Below, in pieces: positions 9,328 to 19,082 of a stretch of DNA of 64,000 nt. The notes under the pieces are model-generated. The model was not told the DNA's origin, made no database searches, and saw only the letters and a list, made by a program, of their open reading frames with translations. The DNA comes from Rhizobium sp. 32-5/1 (GTDB taxonomy: Bacteria; Pseudomonadota; Alphaproteobacteria; Rhizobiales; Rhizobiaceae): assembly GCF_029537235.1 (NCBI RefSeq), contig NZ_CP120639.1, positions 186,001-250,000 of the forward strand, read 5' to 3'. A program made the position numbers and the translations under genes. Within the stretch, counting starts at the first letter, position 1, and every line of letters begins with the position of its first letter.

Positions 9328-10664
9328 CTACCGGAAAGTTATTGCTGTAAGCTTCGGCAGCATGAGGCGGAAAGCGACGCTGCGCGCGCCCTGGAAAAGG
9401 AGGAGCGCTGCCCACAGGCCGTCATTGCCAAACAGCGGTTGCAAAATGGCCCAGGCGGCAAAATAGACGACGAGTGATGCCACCATCAGGTTGCGCATCT
9501 GCCGCGACCAAGTAGCACCGATATAGACACCGTCCATCTGGAAGGCGATGATCCCGACAAAGGGCAAGGCCACGACATAGGCAAGGTCAGATTTTGCAAG
9601 TGCCGCAACGGCAGCGGTCGGTGACGTGAGGTCGATCACCCATCCGCCGCCTGTGAAGAAAGCCAGTGAGACGAGTGCAGCGAAGATCAGACCCCAGATG
9701 GTGGTGAGCTTGATCGTGCGGTCGAAGGCCGGCCTGTATCGGGCGCCGACGGCCCGGCCCGCCAGCTGTTCGGCGGCTGTCGCGACACCATCGAGGAATG
9801 CGACACCGAAGAAATAGAAGCGAAGCAGGATCGTGTTGGCGGCCAGAACGTCTATGCCCAGGAAACCACTCTGGCGGGTAAAGAAGGTGAGGCCGATCAA
9901 AAGCGCGAACGAACGGATCATCATGTCGCCATTGACCGAGAAGGAACGCTTCAGCACCATCAGATCCGGTATACGCCATGCGGAGGGATCCGTTTTTTGA
10001 GGATCAAGAGCAGGCCAGCCATCGCTGTGACGGCCTCCGCCACCAGCGAGGCTATGGCGACACCTTCGACACCCCAGCCGAGACCGATAACCCAGTAATA
10101 ACTGAGCCCCGCATTCAGGCCGTTAAGCAGCGTCTGCAGCACCATGCTCCACAGCGCTTCGCCGCGGCCGATAATCCAACCGAAAGCAACGAAATTGAAA
10201 AGCACGAAGGGCGCTGACCAGATCCTCCAGTGGAAATAGGTCGCTGCCGCGTCCGCGACTTCACCCCGTGCGCCCATTGCTGCAAGGCCCAGGCTCGCGA
10301 TCGGCCCTTGCAGAAGAAGGAGGAGGAGACCCGCCACCAGCGCAATGATCAACCCGCTGGCAAGCATTCTCTGTTCGCCGACACGATCATTTGCACCCAG
10401 GGCCTGGGCTGTAAATCCGGTCGTCGCGGCCCTCAGGAAGTTGAAAGTGACGAAGATCACATCGAAGACCACGGCTGCAAGCGCCACGCCGCCGACCAAT
10501 GATTCCCTGCCCATATGGGCGATCACGCCCGTTGCGACGAGGCCGACAAGGGGCGTGGAGAGATAGGCGATCATCATCGGGATCGCGATCTTCAAGACGT
10601 CCCGGTGGGCGATCTCGAAAGGGCGAATAGAGAGATCCTCTCCTTTCGTATGGGCTTTTTGCAC
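9328..10664 (-). pseudogene. MATE-family multidrug/metabolite exporter, frameshifted
   Basis: A twelve-helix MATE (MatE, DinF/NorM-like) Na+ or H+ antiporter of about 445 residues. The GTG start at 10664 abuts the stop of the AhpD-like gene. The N-terminal half (to about 9985) reads FEIAHRDVLKIAIPMMIAYLSTP and ends LLLILKKRIPP; the C-terminal half resumes as WRIPDLMVLKRSFSVNGD in the adjacent frame. One missing base near 9983-9990 (a CC/GG run) explains the break; with it restored the protein is full length. As last gene of the minus-strand operon it may export a product or toxic intermediate of the pathway encoded upstream. Confidence 0.85.
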
Positions 10665-11243
10665 TCAGTCTTTCCGATGCGGTTCGCCGAGCGTGTGCAT
10701 CAGGCGGTTGGCCCATCCAAAAATGGAGATCGAGTGGATGAGGTCGAGAATCTGCAGGTCGTCGAGACCGACTTCGCGCAGATGATAAAACTGGTAGACG
10801 CCGACATTGTTCGGATGCGCTGTCATGTCGACGCCAAAGTTGAACAGGGCCTGCTCAAAGTCAGGCAGGTCCGCATTCAATCCGTTTTTGTAGATTTCCT
10901 CCACGACCTCGGGCCGCTTTTCGAGCTGGATATAGCGATTGGCATGGACAGAAGCACAGTAGATGCAATGGTTGACGAAGGAGGCCGCGAGCGCTCCGAT
11001 TTCCCGACCGCCGCGTGACAGTCCGCCTTCGCTGTACATGATGTCGTTGAACAGCGGCGTGCGCTCTTCGAGGATTTCCGCCTCCTGGGCCAGGACCAGA
11101 ACGTAAGCCGAAACTTTCGTATTGGAGGGCGTCACCTTCAGTGCCTGCAGCTGTTCCGGCGTTGCCGTGGCAAGATCCACCGGCTTGACGTAGGGGTTCC
11201 ATTCCAGTGGCTCGAGCGTGAAATCATACACAACATCCGACAT
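10665..11243 (-). CDS. Alkylhydroperoxidase-domain protein (AhpD/CMD superfamily, Avi_7169-like)
   Basis: The 192-residue protein is an AhpD-like member of the carboxymuconolactone decarboxylase superfamily. It has the redox motif HCIYCASVH with Cys93 and Cys96 and a downstream His, the disposition used for peroxide or disulphide chemistry in AhpD. It matches what I remember of a family named after Agrobacterium vitis Avi_7169, usually encoded beside the Avi_7170 CMD protein, which is indeed the next gene upstream, one base away. No substrate is known for the family. The tight operon suggests it acts with the CMD partner, the flavin monooxygenase and the DsbA-like protein. Confidence 0.85.
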   Translation of the reverse strand: MSDVVYDFTLEPLEWNPYVKPVDLATATPEQLQALKVTPSNTKVSAYVLVLAQEAEILEERTPLFNDIMYSEGGLSRGGREIGALAASFVNHCIYCASVHANRYIQLEKRPEVVEEIYKNGLNADLPDFEQALFNFGVDMTAHPNNVGVYQFYHLREVGLDDLQILDLIHSISIFGWANRLMHTLGEPHRKD

Positions 11244-11244
11244 G

Positions 11245-11751
11245 TCAGTTATCCCTCAACATTTTGAGCCCGGCCACCACCAGCACTTGGTAGTTGACGA
11301 AAGCGATCAGCCCGGCAAGCGTGACGATATCCCGGTCGTCCAGACCCGCGGCTGCCAGCGCCTCAATATTGGCGCGGGTCGCCTGCTTCGGTGTCAGGGT
11401 CACCAGGTCGACATGACGCAGAACTGCTGCCATTCGACTTGTGCGATCGGCCGGCGTCCAGCCCGGTTCAGCCATGGCAATCCCATCGCCGACACCACCT
11501 TCGGCCTCAGCCAGTGCCTTGTAATGCGCGACCAGTTCCGACGAACTCCACAGGCCGGCCATGCGCGCGGCGACCGCAGCCCGCTCGGCATAGGAAAAGC
11601 TGCGTGGATCGGCCGGGTGAAGGGCTGCCACATAGCTCGTCTGGGTCAAATGCTTCAGCTTGGGGCGCTGTGCGCGCAGTTCGCAGAGCGGTGAGCCAGG
11701 CTGCAGGCCAAGAACCTTGTCGATCACATCGACCTCAATGGCTGTGGTCAT
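11245..11751 (-). CDS. CMD-domain protein (Avi_7170-like)
   Basis: The 168-residue helical protein belongs to the same superfamily as its neighbour, but lacks the CxxC pair, so it is unlikely to be a peroxidase by the AhpD mechanism. Helices such as SFSYAERAAVAARMAGLWSS and the C-terminal DLVTLTPKQATRANIEAL and DIVTLAGLIAFVNYQ fit the CMD fold. The start ATG at 11751 follows AAGGAAAA. Its stop is one base before the start of the AhpD-like gene, so the two are co-translated and may form a heteromer. The pair corresponds, from memory, to the Avi_7170/Avi_7169 family couple of unknown function. Confidence 0.8.
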   Translation of the reverse strand: MTTAIEVDVIDKVLGLQPGSPLCELRAQRPKLKHLTQTSYVAALHPADPRSFSYAERAAVAARMAGLWSSSELVAHYKALAEAEGGVGDGIAMAEPGWTPADRTSRMAAVLRHVDLVTLTPKQATRANIEALAAAGLDDRDIVTLAGLIAFVNYQVLVVAGLKMLRDN

Positions 11752-11762
11752 AGTTTTTCCTT

Positions 11763-12353
11763 TCAGTCTGCCGACAGGGCTTCGTCGAGAAAGCTCAAAC
11801 GATCCTGGCCCCAGTACAGAACGCCCCTATAGATCCACGTCGGTGTACCAAAGACACCCTTGTCTTGTGCTTCACGGTGACTGTCCAACCAGGCCTGCGT
11901 GATATCAGGCTCGTCCTCCATCACCTGCAGCTTCGCGCCATCAAGGCCCAATCGGTTGGCGACATCGATGCGCACTTCCGGCACGGTCACGTCAAGCTCC
12001 TCGCACCAAAGGGCACGCAGCAACGCGTGGCTTAGCTCCAGAGCCGGCAGACCCTGCCGTTCGGCGGCGATCACCATGCGCGCTGAGTATTCGTTGTTGG
12101 TCGGATAGTGCTTCGGCTTCAGCACCAGCGGCATGTTCAACCGCTTGCGCCAGCGATCCAGTTCCACGGCGTGATAATCCTGGCGCGGCTGTGGGCGCGA
12201 GCGCAGCGGTACGCCGCCGTTTTCAGTCACGATGCGGGTTGGCCGCACCAAGACATGGAGGTCATGTTTCTCGATCAGAGCCTTGAATTGCGGCCAGCCG
12301 AGATAGGCCCATGGTGAACTGAGCGCGTGATAGTAATAAACCGTTTTTTGCAT
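11763..12353 (-). CDS. DsbA-like / 2-hydroxychromene-2-carboxylate isomerase family protein
   Basis: The 196-residue thioredoxin-fold protein starts VYYYHALSSPWAYLGWPQF; the SPWAYL motif occupies the position of the active site in HCCA isomerases (kappa-class GST-like) in place of a CxxC. The C-terminal cis-Pro strand appears as GVFGTPTWIYRGVLYWGQDRLSFL, typical of the family. These enzymes use glutathione to isomerise aromatic ring-cleavage products. A GAGGAAG ribosome site precedes the ATG. It lies 11 bases upstream of the CMD gene and just downstream of the flavin monooxygenase, fitting a catabolic operon. Confidence 0.85.
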   Translation of the reverse strand: MQKTVYYYHALSSPWAYLGWPQFKALIEKHDLHVLVRPTRIVTENGGVPLRSRPQPRQDYHAVELDRWRKRLNMPLVLKPKHYPTNNEYSARMVIAAERQGLPALELSHALLRALWCEELDVTVPEVRIDVANRLGLDGAKLQVMEDEPDITQAWLDSHREAQDKGVFGTPTWIYRGVLYWGQDRLSFLDEALSAD

Positions 12354-12368
12354 GCCCCGCGCTTCCTC

Positions 12369-13833
12369 TCATGCCGTCTTCTGTCGATCGACAACAGCAT
12401 CGGCATCCACCCATTCCGAGCCGTCCAGTTCAGGCTTTTCATAGTGCAACAGCTCCTGCCAATGATGATCGATGTCGCGGATGAACAGACGGCTGGCAAT
12501 GCCACGGGCAAGCCACAAGGCACCTTCGCTAATTGCTGGAATGTCACCGCTGACCTTGCCCAGGCTCATCGTCGCGCCATAGTTGAAGCAATGGATATCC
12601 TTCAGCCAGGGCGCCGTACCCGGTTGCTTCTCGGTGAAGGAAAAGTCGTCGTTCAGCCAGGGAAAGCGGCCGAGCCCCGGGTTCTCTTCTCCGGCCGTTG
12701 GAACGTAGCGATCCTCCCAGCAGGCAATCGCCTCGCCATAGGGGCCAACTCGTCGCGGCTCAGCGGTTCGATATCGAAACCAGTGCCGAGAATGACGAAA
12801 TCCGTGCTGAATGTGCGGCCGCTCATTGTGGTGATGACGACCTCCTCCGCCCTTTCTTCCATCGAGGCGATGCCGCAACCGAAGTGGAAGTAGGCATTGC
12901 TATGGCGGCTGACGCGCAAAGTGGAATTGTGCGGGGCAGGCGTCTGCTGCTTGGTGGAATAGTCCATGATGCGCCAGCGCCACTCTGGCGAAATCCGCGG
13001 AAAGCCCGCGGTCACGCCATAGGATCCGATGCCCATTAGCTTGTTGATGGTCGGCATCTGCTTGCGTCGCGCGAGAAGGCGCACCTCGCCGGCCCCGGCC
13101 TCCAGCGCTTCGGCTGCGTTGTCGACCGCTGACGCGCCGACGCCGATCACCACTACACGCTTTCCCTTCAATGCCTTGAGGTCGATGGCGTCGGCGGAAT
13201 GCGCCCAGGACACATGGCGTTGCATGCCCTTGACGAACTCGGGGATGCTCGGTTCGCCCAGCCCGTCGCGGCCTGTCGCTAAAACCAGCTTGCGGGTAAC
13301 AATCGGCTCTGCCTTGCTCCCGTCTATCTCAAGTTCCAGCAGCCCGTCGGGCCGCGGCGCAATCCGTGTCACATGGGTGCCGTTTTCAACCGGCACGCCC
13401 AGAACGTTGCGATACCAGGCGAGGTATTCCATCCACATCGGTCGGGGAATTCGGAACAGCGCTTCCCAGGCAGCTTCCCCGTGGTTGGCCGTGTACCAGG
13501 CGCGGAACGTGAGTGATGCCACGCCAAGTGCTGGGCCGAGCAGGTTTTAGGAGAGCGCAGCGTCTCCATTCGGGCATAGGTCAGCCACGGCCCTTCGAGC
13601 CCCTTCGGCGACCGGTCGACAATACGAAGGTTGCGAATACCGGCCCGCGTCAGCGACAGCCAGGCAACCAGACCGCACATGCCGCCGCCGATGATCACCA
13701 CGTCGCTGACGCTGCGGCCGGTCTCGTCGGTGAAAGGCTTCGACCAGTTCGCCGGCGGATAGTTCAGATATTCCAGATCCTGCCGCACCCTCGCGTTCAG
13801 CTGCTCAAGCCGGGAAGCCTGTGGGATGGTCAT
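12369..13833 (-). pseudogene. Flavin-containing monooxygenase-like FAD/NAD(P)-binding protein, two frame breaks
   Basis: About 488 residues when repaired. The FAD motif VVIIGGGMCGLVAWLSL lies near residues 44-60, followed by EGPWLTYARMETLRSPK; a second Rossmann motif (VVVIGVGASAVDNAAEAL) and DFVILGTGFDIEP are typical of Baeyer-Villiger/FMO-type enzymes. The frame breaks at a T4 run (13545-13548 on plus; restoring one base gives SPKNLLGPALGVASL) and at a G4 run (12741-12744; restoring one base gives LAPYGEAIACWED). Both are single-base losses in mononucleotide runs. It probably oxygenates the compound imported by the adjacent polyamine-type transporter. Confidence 0.85.
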
Positions 13834-13930
13834 GGTTGCGTCCTGTCTCTTCGTTCAAATCTTTGAGCATCCCGCGTTTCAAGGAACCGCGAGCTTGCTC
13901 CAAACTCATTGCTTCAGCGCAGCGCTTGCG

Positions 13931-15001
13931 TCAGTCGGCCAGCACCACGGCGTCGCTTTCCCACCAACCGATCCAGACCTGGTCGCCGGAAAGTTGCGAC
14001 AGAGAGACGGGGTCGAGTTGCGCTACGATCTCCTGCCCGCCCGAAAGCTCGACGGTGACAGAGGTATGGTTGCCCTTGAAGATGCGCTGCTTAACCAGGC
14101 CCGGAATGCCCAGCCCGTCTTTGGGCTCGGCACCCAGGCAATAGAGTGCCTCTGGCCGCAGCGCCACCGTCACCATCCCGCCCGGCTTGTGCGCGGTTTC
14201 GTTCAGCGCAGCGTGGATCACCTTATCTTTCCAGCGCAGCGTTGCGAGATCGCCCTCGATCGAGACAAGTGCGGCTTCGAGGAAATTGCTCTCCCCGATG
14301 AAATTGGCGACGAAGCGGCTGCGTGGGCGCGAATAGAGCGTTTGGGGATCGCCCATCTGCTCGATCCGGCCATTGTTCATTACAACGATGACGTCCGACA
14401 TGGTCAGCGCCTCCTCCTGGTCGTGGGTGACGAACAGGAAGGTCTTGCCGGTCGTCCGCTGGATCGATTTGAGCTCGATCTGCATCTGTTGACGAAGCTT
14501 GGCGTCGAGCGCGCTTAGGGGCTCGTCCAGCAGAAGCACGTTCGGGTTGGGCGCCAAAGCGCGCATGAGCGCCACGCGCTGGCGCTGGCCGCCGGAGAGC
14601 TGGTCCGGCGTGCGGTCGGCAAAGTCCTGCAGCTTGACTAGCGACAACAGTTCCATGGTGCGCTTGTGGATGGCATCAGAAGGCAGGCCTTGCAGTTCCA
14701 ACCCGAAGGCGATGTTGCGACCGACTGTCAGGTGTGGAAACAGGGCATAGTCCTGAAAGACGATGTTGACGTTGCGCTTGTTGGGCGGCAGACGGGTGAT
14801 GTCGTTGCCATCGAGATAGATCGACCCGGATGACGGCGTCTCAAACCCGCCCAGCATACGCAGCGTTGTCGACTTGCCGCAGCCGGAGGGGCCAAGCAGC
14901 GTCACGAACTGGCCAGCCTCGATTGCCAGGTCGAGACTGTCGACGGCCAGCGCCGTACCGTAGAATTTGTTGACGTTGCGGAAGTGTACGACTGGCGGCA
15001 T
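13931..15001 (-). CDS. ABC transporter ATP-binding protein, spermidine/putrescine (PotA) type
   Basis: This 356-residue ATPase has Walker A GPSGCGKST (residues 37-45), signature LSGGQRQR, Walker B NVLLLDEPLSALD and the H-loop VTHDQEEALTMSD. A C-terminal TOBE-like region (about 240-356) binds regulators or substrate in PotA/MalK-type subunits. It is the last of four transporter genes read in the order binding protein, permease, permease, ATPase, with 3-7 bases between permease and ATPase genes. It energises uptake of an amine or polyamine-like compound that may feed the monooxygenase downstream. Confidence 0.95.
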   Translation of the reverse strand: MPPVVHFRNVNKFYGTALAVDSLDLAIEAGQFVTLLGPSGCGKSTTLRMLGGFETPSSGSIYLDGNDITRLPPNKRNVNIVFQDYALFPHLTVGRNIAFGLELQGLPSDAIHKRTMELLSLVKLQDFADRTPDQLSGGQRQRVALMRALAPNPNVLLLDEPLSALDAKLRQQMQIELKSIQRTTGKTFLFVTHDQEEALTMSDVIVVMNNGRIEQMGDPQTLYSRPRSRFVANFIGESNFLEAALVSIEGDLATLRWKDKVIHAALNETAHKPGGMVTVALRPEALYCLGAEPKDGLGIPGLVKQRIFKGNHTSVTVELSGGQEIVAQLDPVSLSQLSGDQVWIGWWESDAVVLAD

Positions 15002-15004
15002 CGG

Positions 15005-15799
15005 TCAGGTCCTTGAACGGCGGGTAAAGTGTTCGGCATAGAGACCGACGGCGGCAGTGACGACCAGAACGACCGTCGCCATGGCGTTGATTTCAGGCGA
15101 CATGCCACTTTGCACTTTGGCAAAGATCAGCATCGGCAAGGTGGCCTGGTAGCCGCCAAGGAAGAAGGTGCGGACGAAATCGTCGATGCTGGTCAGCACG
15201 CAGAAGATCATGCCGCCGACTAGCGCCGGGGTCAGGTAGGGAATGGTGACGCGGATGAAGGCGATAAAATTGTCCGCGCCAAGATCGCGTGCGGCATCGA
15301 TCAGGTTGTGCGGCATGGAGCGCAGCCGCGTCAGCACCATGATGACGACGAAGGGAACGGCATGCAGCGTATGGCCCAGAATGATCGCACCCGTGCCCGT
15401 CGGAATGTCAAGCACGCGGATGAAGATGCGCATGGAAATGGCATTGATCAGGCCCGGTACGACGGCAGGCAGGCAGGCGAGCGCGAAGATCGCGGCCCGG
15501 CCCCATATTCCTTCTGCCGAAATGAGCAGTGCGATCCATACGCCGATGATCGTGGCAAACAGGGTGGTCATGCTGGCAATCAGGACGGAATAGCCGACCG
15601 CATGGAGAAACTGCTTGTCTTGCAGAACCTTTGCATACCAGCTCAGTGTCCAGTCACTGATCGGAAACGCGATGAAATTGGCATCCTTGAAGCTCATCGC
15701 CATCATCAGGGTGAGGGGCATGAGGAGATAGATGACAAACAGCCAGTAGGACGCCGACAGGGCAGTCTTGGGTGCATCAGTGAAATAGGCGCGCATCAT
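15005..15799 (-). CDS. ABC transporter permease, PotC type
   Basis: The 264-residue inner-membrane protein has six predicted helices. The EAA loop appears as LIDAARDLGADNFIAFIRVTIPYLTPAL, the site that docks the ATPase. An N-terminal helix (ASYWLFVIYLLMPLTLMMAM) precedes a periplasmic loop. It starts 7 bases after the PotB-like gene and ends 3 bases before the ATPase gene, so the set is one transcript. Confidence 0.93.
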   Translation of the reverse strand: MMRAYFTDAPKTALSASYWLFVIYLLMPLTLMMAMSFKDANFIAFPISDWTLSWYAKVLQDKQFLHAVGYSVLIASMTTLFATIIGVWIALLISAEGIWGRAAIFALACLPAVVPGLINAISMRIFIRVLDIPTGTGAIILGHTLHAVPFVVIMVLTRLRSMPHNLIDAARDLGADNFIAFIRVTIPYLTPALVGGMIFCVLTSIDDFVRTFFLGGYQATLPMLIFAKVQSGMSPEINAMATVVLVVTAAVGLYAEHFTRRSRT

Positions 15800-15806
15800 T
15801 GTCTCC

Positions 15807-16787
15807 TCACATCAGCCGCACGGAACGCCCGCCGGCGATCCGCATGAACAGTCCGACCGTGGACAGCGAAACGGCAAGCATGATCACGGAGAATGCAGCA
15901 CCCTCCGGCCACTTATCGCTGGAGCCATGGAAGAGGGTTGCGATAATCTCTGGGAAAATCACGGTGTTGGGCCCACCTAGCAGCAGCGGGGCGGCAAAAA
16001 CGCCGACCGAGGTGAGGTAAACCAGGCTGCAGCCTGAGACGATACCATCCCGCGATAGCGGCAGGATAACCCGGCGAAACCGCTGCAAGGGGCCGGCGCC
16101 GAGATCGGCGGCGGCATCGATCAGCGATACAGGTATCTTTTCAATCGCGGAATAGAGCGGCAGAAGCATGTAAAGCGCAATCAGATAGACGACACCAAAG
16201 GAGAGTGAGAAATAGGTGTAGAGCATCGGGATGGGGCGGTCGATGAAACCGAGCTCTCTCAAAAGCACGTTCACCGCGCCGCGATTGGCCAGAAGCATGA
16301 TCACGGAGAAGGTGCGGATGATCTCGCCAGCCCAGAACGGCACCAGCAGCAGCAACAGCGCGCGCGTCCGGTTCCTTGGTGTGACCACCTTGGCGACGTA
16401 GTAGGCAACGGGATAGACAATCAGCAGCGTTACCAACGTCACCACGAAGGCGAAGATCAGGCTTCTGATGAAGGGAATGAAATAGAGAGGTTCCTGGAAG
16501 AACAGAAGGTAGTTATCGAGCGTATAGTCGGCGCCGCCGACGGCCGATGCGGGGTAAGTGCTCATCAGGCTGATGCGCGCCATCTGGTAGATCGGACCGA
16601 TATGCAGCATCGCAATCCACGTCAGCGGGATCACCAGCAGCAGGACAAACCGGGCACGCCGACTGTTGGCCAGGAGACCTATCGTCAACTGGTAGGCGCC
16701 GGAGCCCATGACCTTACCAATCCATCCGGCATAGCGTGGGGCGCCGCGCTGCCGCGCAGGGCTAGTCTGCATCGTCGTATCCGCCAT
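15807..16787 (-). CDS. ABC transporter permease, PotB type
   Basis: The 326-residue membrane protein has a longer polar N-terminus than PotC, followed by six or more helices (for example FVLLLVIPLTWIAMLHIGP). The EAA loop is SLIDAAADLGAGPLQRFRRVILPLSRDG. It pairs with the PotC-like permease to form the channel. It is separated from the binding-protein gene by 99 bases that contain a strong hairpin, a common way to let the binding protein be made in excess. Confidence 0.93.
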   Translation of the reverse strand: MADTTMQTSPARQRGAPRYAGWIGKVMGSGAYQLTIGLLANSRRARFVLLLVIPLTWIAMLHIGPIYQMARISLMSTYPASAVGGADYTLDNYLLFFQEPLYFIPFIRSLIFAFVVTLVTLLIVYPVAYYVAKVVTPRNRTRALLLLLVPFWAGEIIRTFSVIMLLANRGAVNVLLRELGFIDRPIPMLYTYFSLSFGVVYLIALYMLLPLYSAIEKIPVSLIDAAADLGAGPLQRFRRVILPLSRDGIVSGCSLVYLTSVGVFAAPLLLGGPNTVIFPEIIATLFHGSSDKWPEGAAFSVIMLAVSLSTVGLFMRIAGGRSVRLM

Positions 16788-16825
16788 TCATATCGTTCCC
16801 GGCGCTGAAAAACTCTTGATATCGA

Positions 16826-16846
16826 CCGGCCCTTCGTGAGGGCCGG
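16826..16846 (-). promoter_or_regulatory. Intercistronic hairpin after the binding-protein gene
   Basis: CCGGCCCT (16826-16833) pairs perfectly with AGGGCCGG (16839-16846) around a 5-base loop. It lies just downstream of the solute-binding protein gene in the direction of transcription and has no T-run directly behind it, so it looks like an mRNA-stabilising or partial attenuating stem rather than a full terminator. Confidence 0.7.
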
Positions 16847-16886
16847 CCTTGAGTATGGGCATGTCGCGTGAGCTACGAATAGAACC

Positions 16887-17987
16887 TCAGGCTGCCTTGA
16901 TCTCGGCAGACGCCTTGTCGATCATCTCGTTCTTCATGTCGCGGTTCTTGGAGCTGAAGAACACGACCCGTTCCATCTGCTCCGCTGGCAGGGCGTTGGC
17001 GGCGCGCTCGCGATCGCTCAGCACCTTATCGACACCGTCGAAGGCGGAGGCAAAACCCGACTGACGCGTCATCGCCGCGCCGATTTCCGGAGACGACAAC
17101 ATGGCATCCAAGAAGGTGTAGGCAGCATCGGCATTCGGCGCGTTGTTCACCACATTGAAGGAATAGAGAAAGCCATAGGTGCCTTCTTTCGGCACGGACA
17201 GTTCAATTGGGTGACCATCCATGATCAGTTTGGCGGCCGGGCCGGACCAGGCCTGGGCCACATAGATGTCCTCATTCAGGAACATCTGCTGCACTTCCGA
17301 TCCGGCGTCGTAGTATTTGCGCACCTTGTCCTTCTGGGCGATCAGGTAATCGCGCGCCTTGTTGGTCGCCTCCAGGGCGATATCCGGCTTGCCTTCATAG
17401 GTAACGTAGTCGCCATCATTGCCCTGATAGCGCATCACGATCGAGAGGAAGTCGGAGACGATGTAGGAGGTGAGGCCCTTGAACTCGTCCTCGAACATGA
17501 TGCTCCAGCTGTCGGTCGGCTTGGTGTAGTCTGTGTTGCGGGCAAGGCCTTCAAATCCAGCCAGGAGCGGTACGCCATAGGTGGAGCCGTCAATCGTCAG
17601 CTGCGGTGCACCTTTGTAAGCGCTGGCCAGCTTGTCCCAATTTTTCAGGCGGCCGATGTCGAGCTTTGCAAGAAGGTCTGACGTAATGAACTGCGAGAGC
17701 CGGTGGCCGGTAACGGTCACGATGTCGGTGCTCGGCGCGGCGCCTTCGGCCGCCAACAGGTTGTATTGCTTGCCCTGGTCGTCGGTTAGGCGGACATTGA
17801 CCTGGATACCGGTATCCTTCTGGAACTGGTCAATGAATTCCTGGGGCACGAACTTGTCGTAGGTGGTGATGTTGACCACCTTGCCCTGTGCATGGGCAGA
17901 GCGAATAATGCCCGGCGCCGCAAGCAGACCGGTTCCGGCAGCCAGAAGTTTGAGGGTAGACCGTCGGGTCGCTGCAAAGTCTCTCAT
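16887..17987 (-). CDS. Periplasmic solute-binding protein, spermidine/putrescine (PotD) type
   Basis: The 366-residue protein starts MRDFAATRRSTLKLLAAGTG, a twin-arginine-like signal peptide ending near SAHAQG. The mature part (VVNITTYDKFVPQEFIDQFQKDTGIQ onward) is a type II periplasmic-binding fold of the PotD/PotF group. As first gene of the transporter operon it sets substrate choice; family membership suggests a polyamine, a betaine-like amine or a related small cation, but residues cannot settle which. The LysR regulator lies just upstream in the same orientation. Confidence 0.92.
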   Translation of the reverse strand: MRDFAATRRSTLKLLAAGTGLLAAPGIIRSAHAQGKVVNITTYDKFVPQEFIDQFQKDTGIQVNVRLTDDQGKQYNLLAAEGAAPSTDIVTVTGHRLSQFITSDLLAKLDIGRLKNWDKLASAYKGAPQLTIDGSTYGVPLLAGFEGLARNTDYTKPTDSWSIMFEDEFKGLTSYIVSDFLSIVMRYQGNDGDYVTYEGKPDIALEATNKARDYLIAQKDKVRKYYDAGSEVQQMFLNEDIYVAQAWSGPAAKLIMDGHPIELSVPKEGTYGFLYSFNVVNNAPNADAAYTFLDAMLSSPEIGAAMTRQSGFASAFDGVDKVLSDRERAANALPAEQMERVVFFSSKNRDMKNEMIDKASAEIKAA

Positions 17988-18110
17988 GGCTCTCTCCTTG
18001 TTTGACGTGGTGGTTGTTGTCGTTCGGTTTTAAGGCCGCATACGTTGGTCAGTCATTTTAGACGCCGCCCTCGGGCACTCTTGAGCCGCGCTTGGGACGG
18101 TTTGTGCATT

Positions 18111-19082
18111 TCAAAGCGCCTCTTTGGCAGCGCCTCCCCCGTAGGTCATCTCCGCCACTTGGCCGGCCTTGGTGGGATCATGCGCCGTGAAATCAGGGAT
18201 CCGGGCGGACGCGATCCGGATGATGAGCTGGATAAGTTCCTGAGCCGTCGCCGAAAGCGGTCGCGACGCTGCCGAAAAGATTCCCCAGAGAAACGGAATG
18301 TCGATATCGAGCGGCCGAACCGTGACGGGGGCCGACTGAACTCCGTATGCTGTGGCCGGCTCAACGATCGCGACGGCCATGCCGGTTGACGCAATCTGAA
18401 CGGCATTCATGGCGACACTTGTGGCTATGATGCGCCCGGCACGGACATTGGCCGCCTCCAGAGCCTGATCGACGCGTCGCCTCAGGCGAAAAGGATTGGC
18501 CAGCGTAGCGATGGTCCGTCCGGCAAGATCGGAAATCGAAATGACATCTTTTGCCGCCAGCGGGTCTTGAGGCGATACGGCGGCCACACAGCGCCCCTGG
18601 AAAAACCCATGTGCTTCAAGACCGGGTTGTTCTGCAGGAAGCGATGTCACGCAGAAATCCGCGGTGCGGGCAAGAACGGCCTGAACGGCAGCCTCGGCGG
18701 GCATGCTCCTAAGATATATCGAATGTGGAAGCAGAGCTTCAGGAAGTTCAGCAAGCGCAAGCGGGATGATGCCGCTGGCGAATGCCGGCGTTGAGGCGAT
18801 CTCGATAGGATCCGGTTCCATCAATGAGATGCGGCGTGCGCGTTCGCGCAGATGATCCATCCCGCTGATGAAGCGTTCTGCCTCTGCATGAAAGGCTATG
18901 CCTTTGTCGCTGGGTGTAATCCGCGGGCCGTTGCGATCAAACAGATTGAAGCCCAGGGAGGTTTCCAGATCCTGAACAAGGCGTGTGACCTGAGATTGCG
19001 AACGGTCCAGAAGGCGGGCCGCGCCGGTGATGCTGCCGGCGGACACAACTGCTAAAAAGACCTCAAGCTCGCGGATCTCCAT
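18111..19082 (-). CDS. LysR-family transcriptional regulator
   Basis: The start is taken at ATG 19082 (MEIRELEVFLAVVSAGSITG) rather than 9 bases upstream, because LysR proteins begin just before this helix. The winged helix-turn-helix reads ITGAARLLDRSQSQVTRLVQDLETSLGFNLFDR (about residues 17-49); a two-lobed substrate-binding domain covers about 90-300. It sits 120 bases upstream of the PotD-like gene in the same direction and is divergent from the oxidoreductase gene at 19478, so it could control either or both. Confidence 0.92.
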   Translation of the reverse strand: MEIRELEVFLAVVSAGSITGAARLLDRSQSQVTRLVQDLETSLGFNLFDRNGPRITPSDKGIAFHAEAERFISGMDHLRERARRISLMEPDPIEIASTPAFASGIIPLALAELPEALLPHSIYLRSMPAEAAVQAVLARTADFCVTSLPAEQPGLEAHGFFQGRCVAAVSPQDPLAAKDVISISDLAGRTIATLANPFRLRRRVDQALEAANVRAGRIIATSVAMNAVQIASTGMAVAIVEPATAYGVQSAPVTVRPLDIDIPFLWGIFSAASRPLSATAQELIQLIIRIASARIPDFTAHDPTKAGQVAEMTYGGGAAKEAL

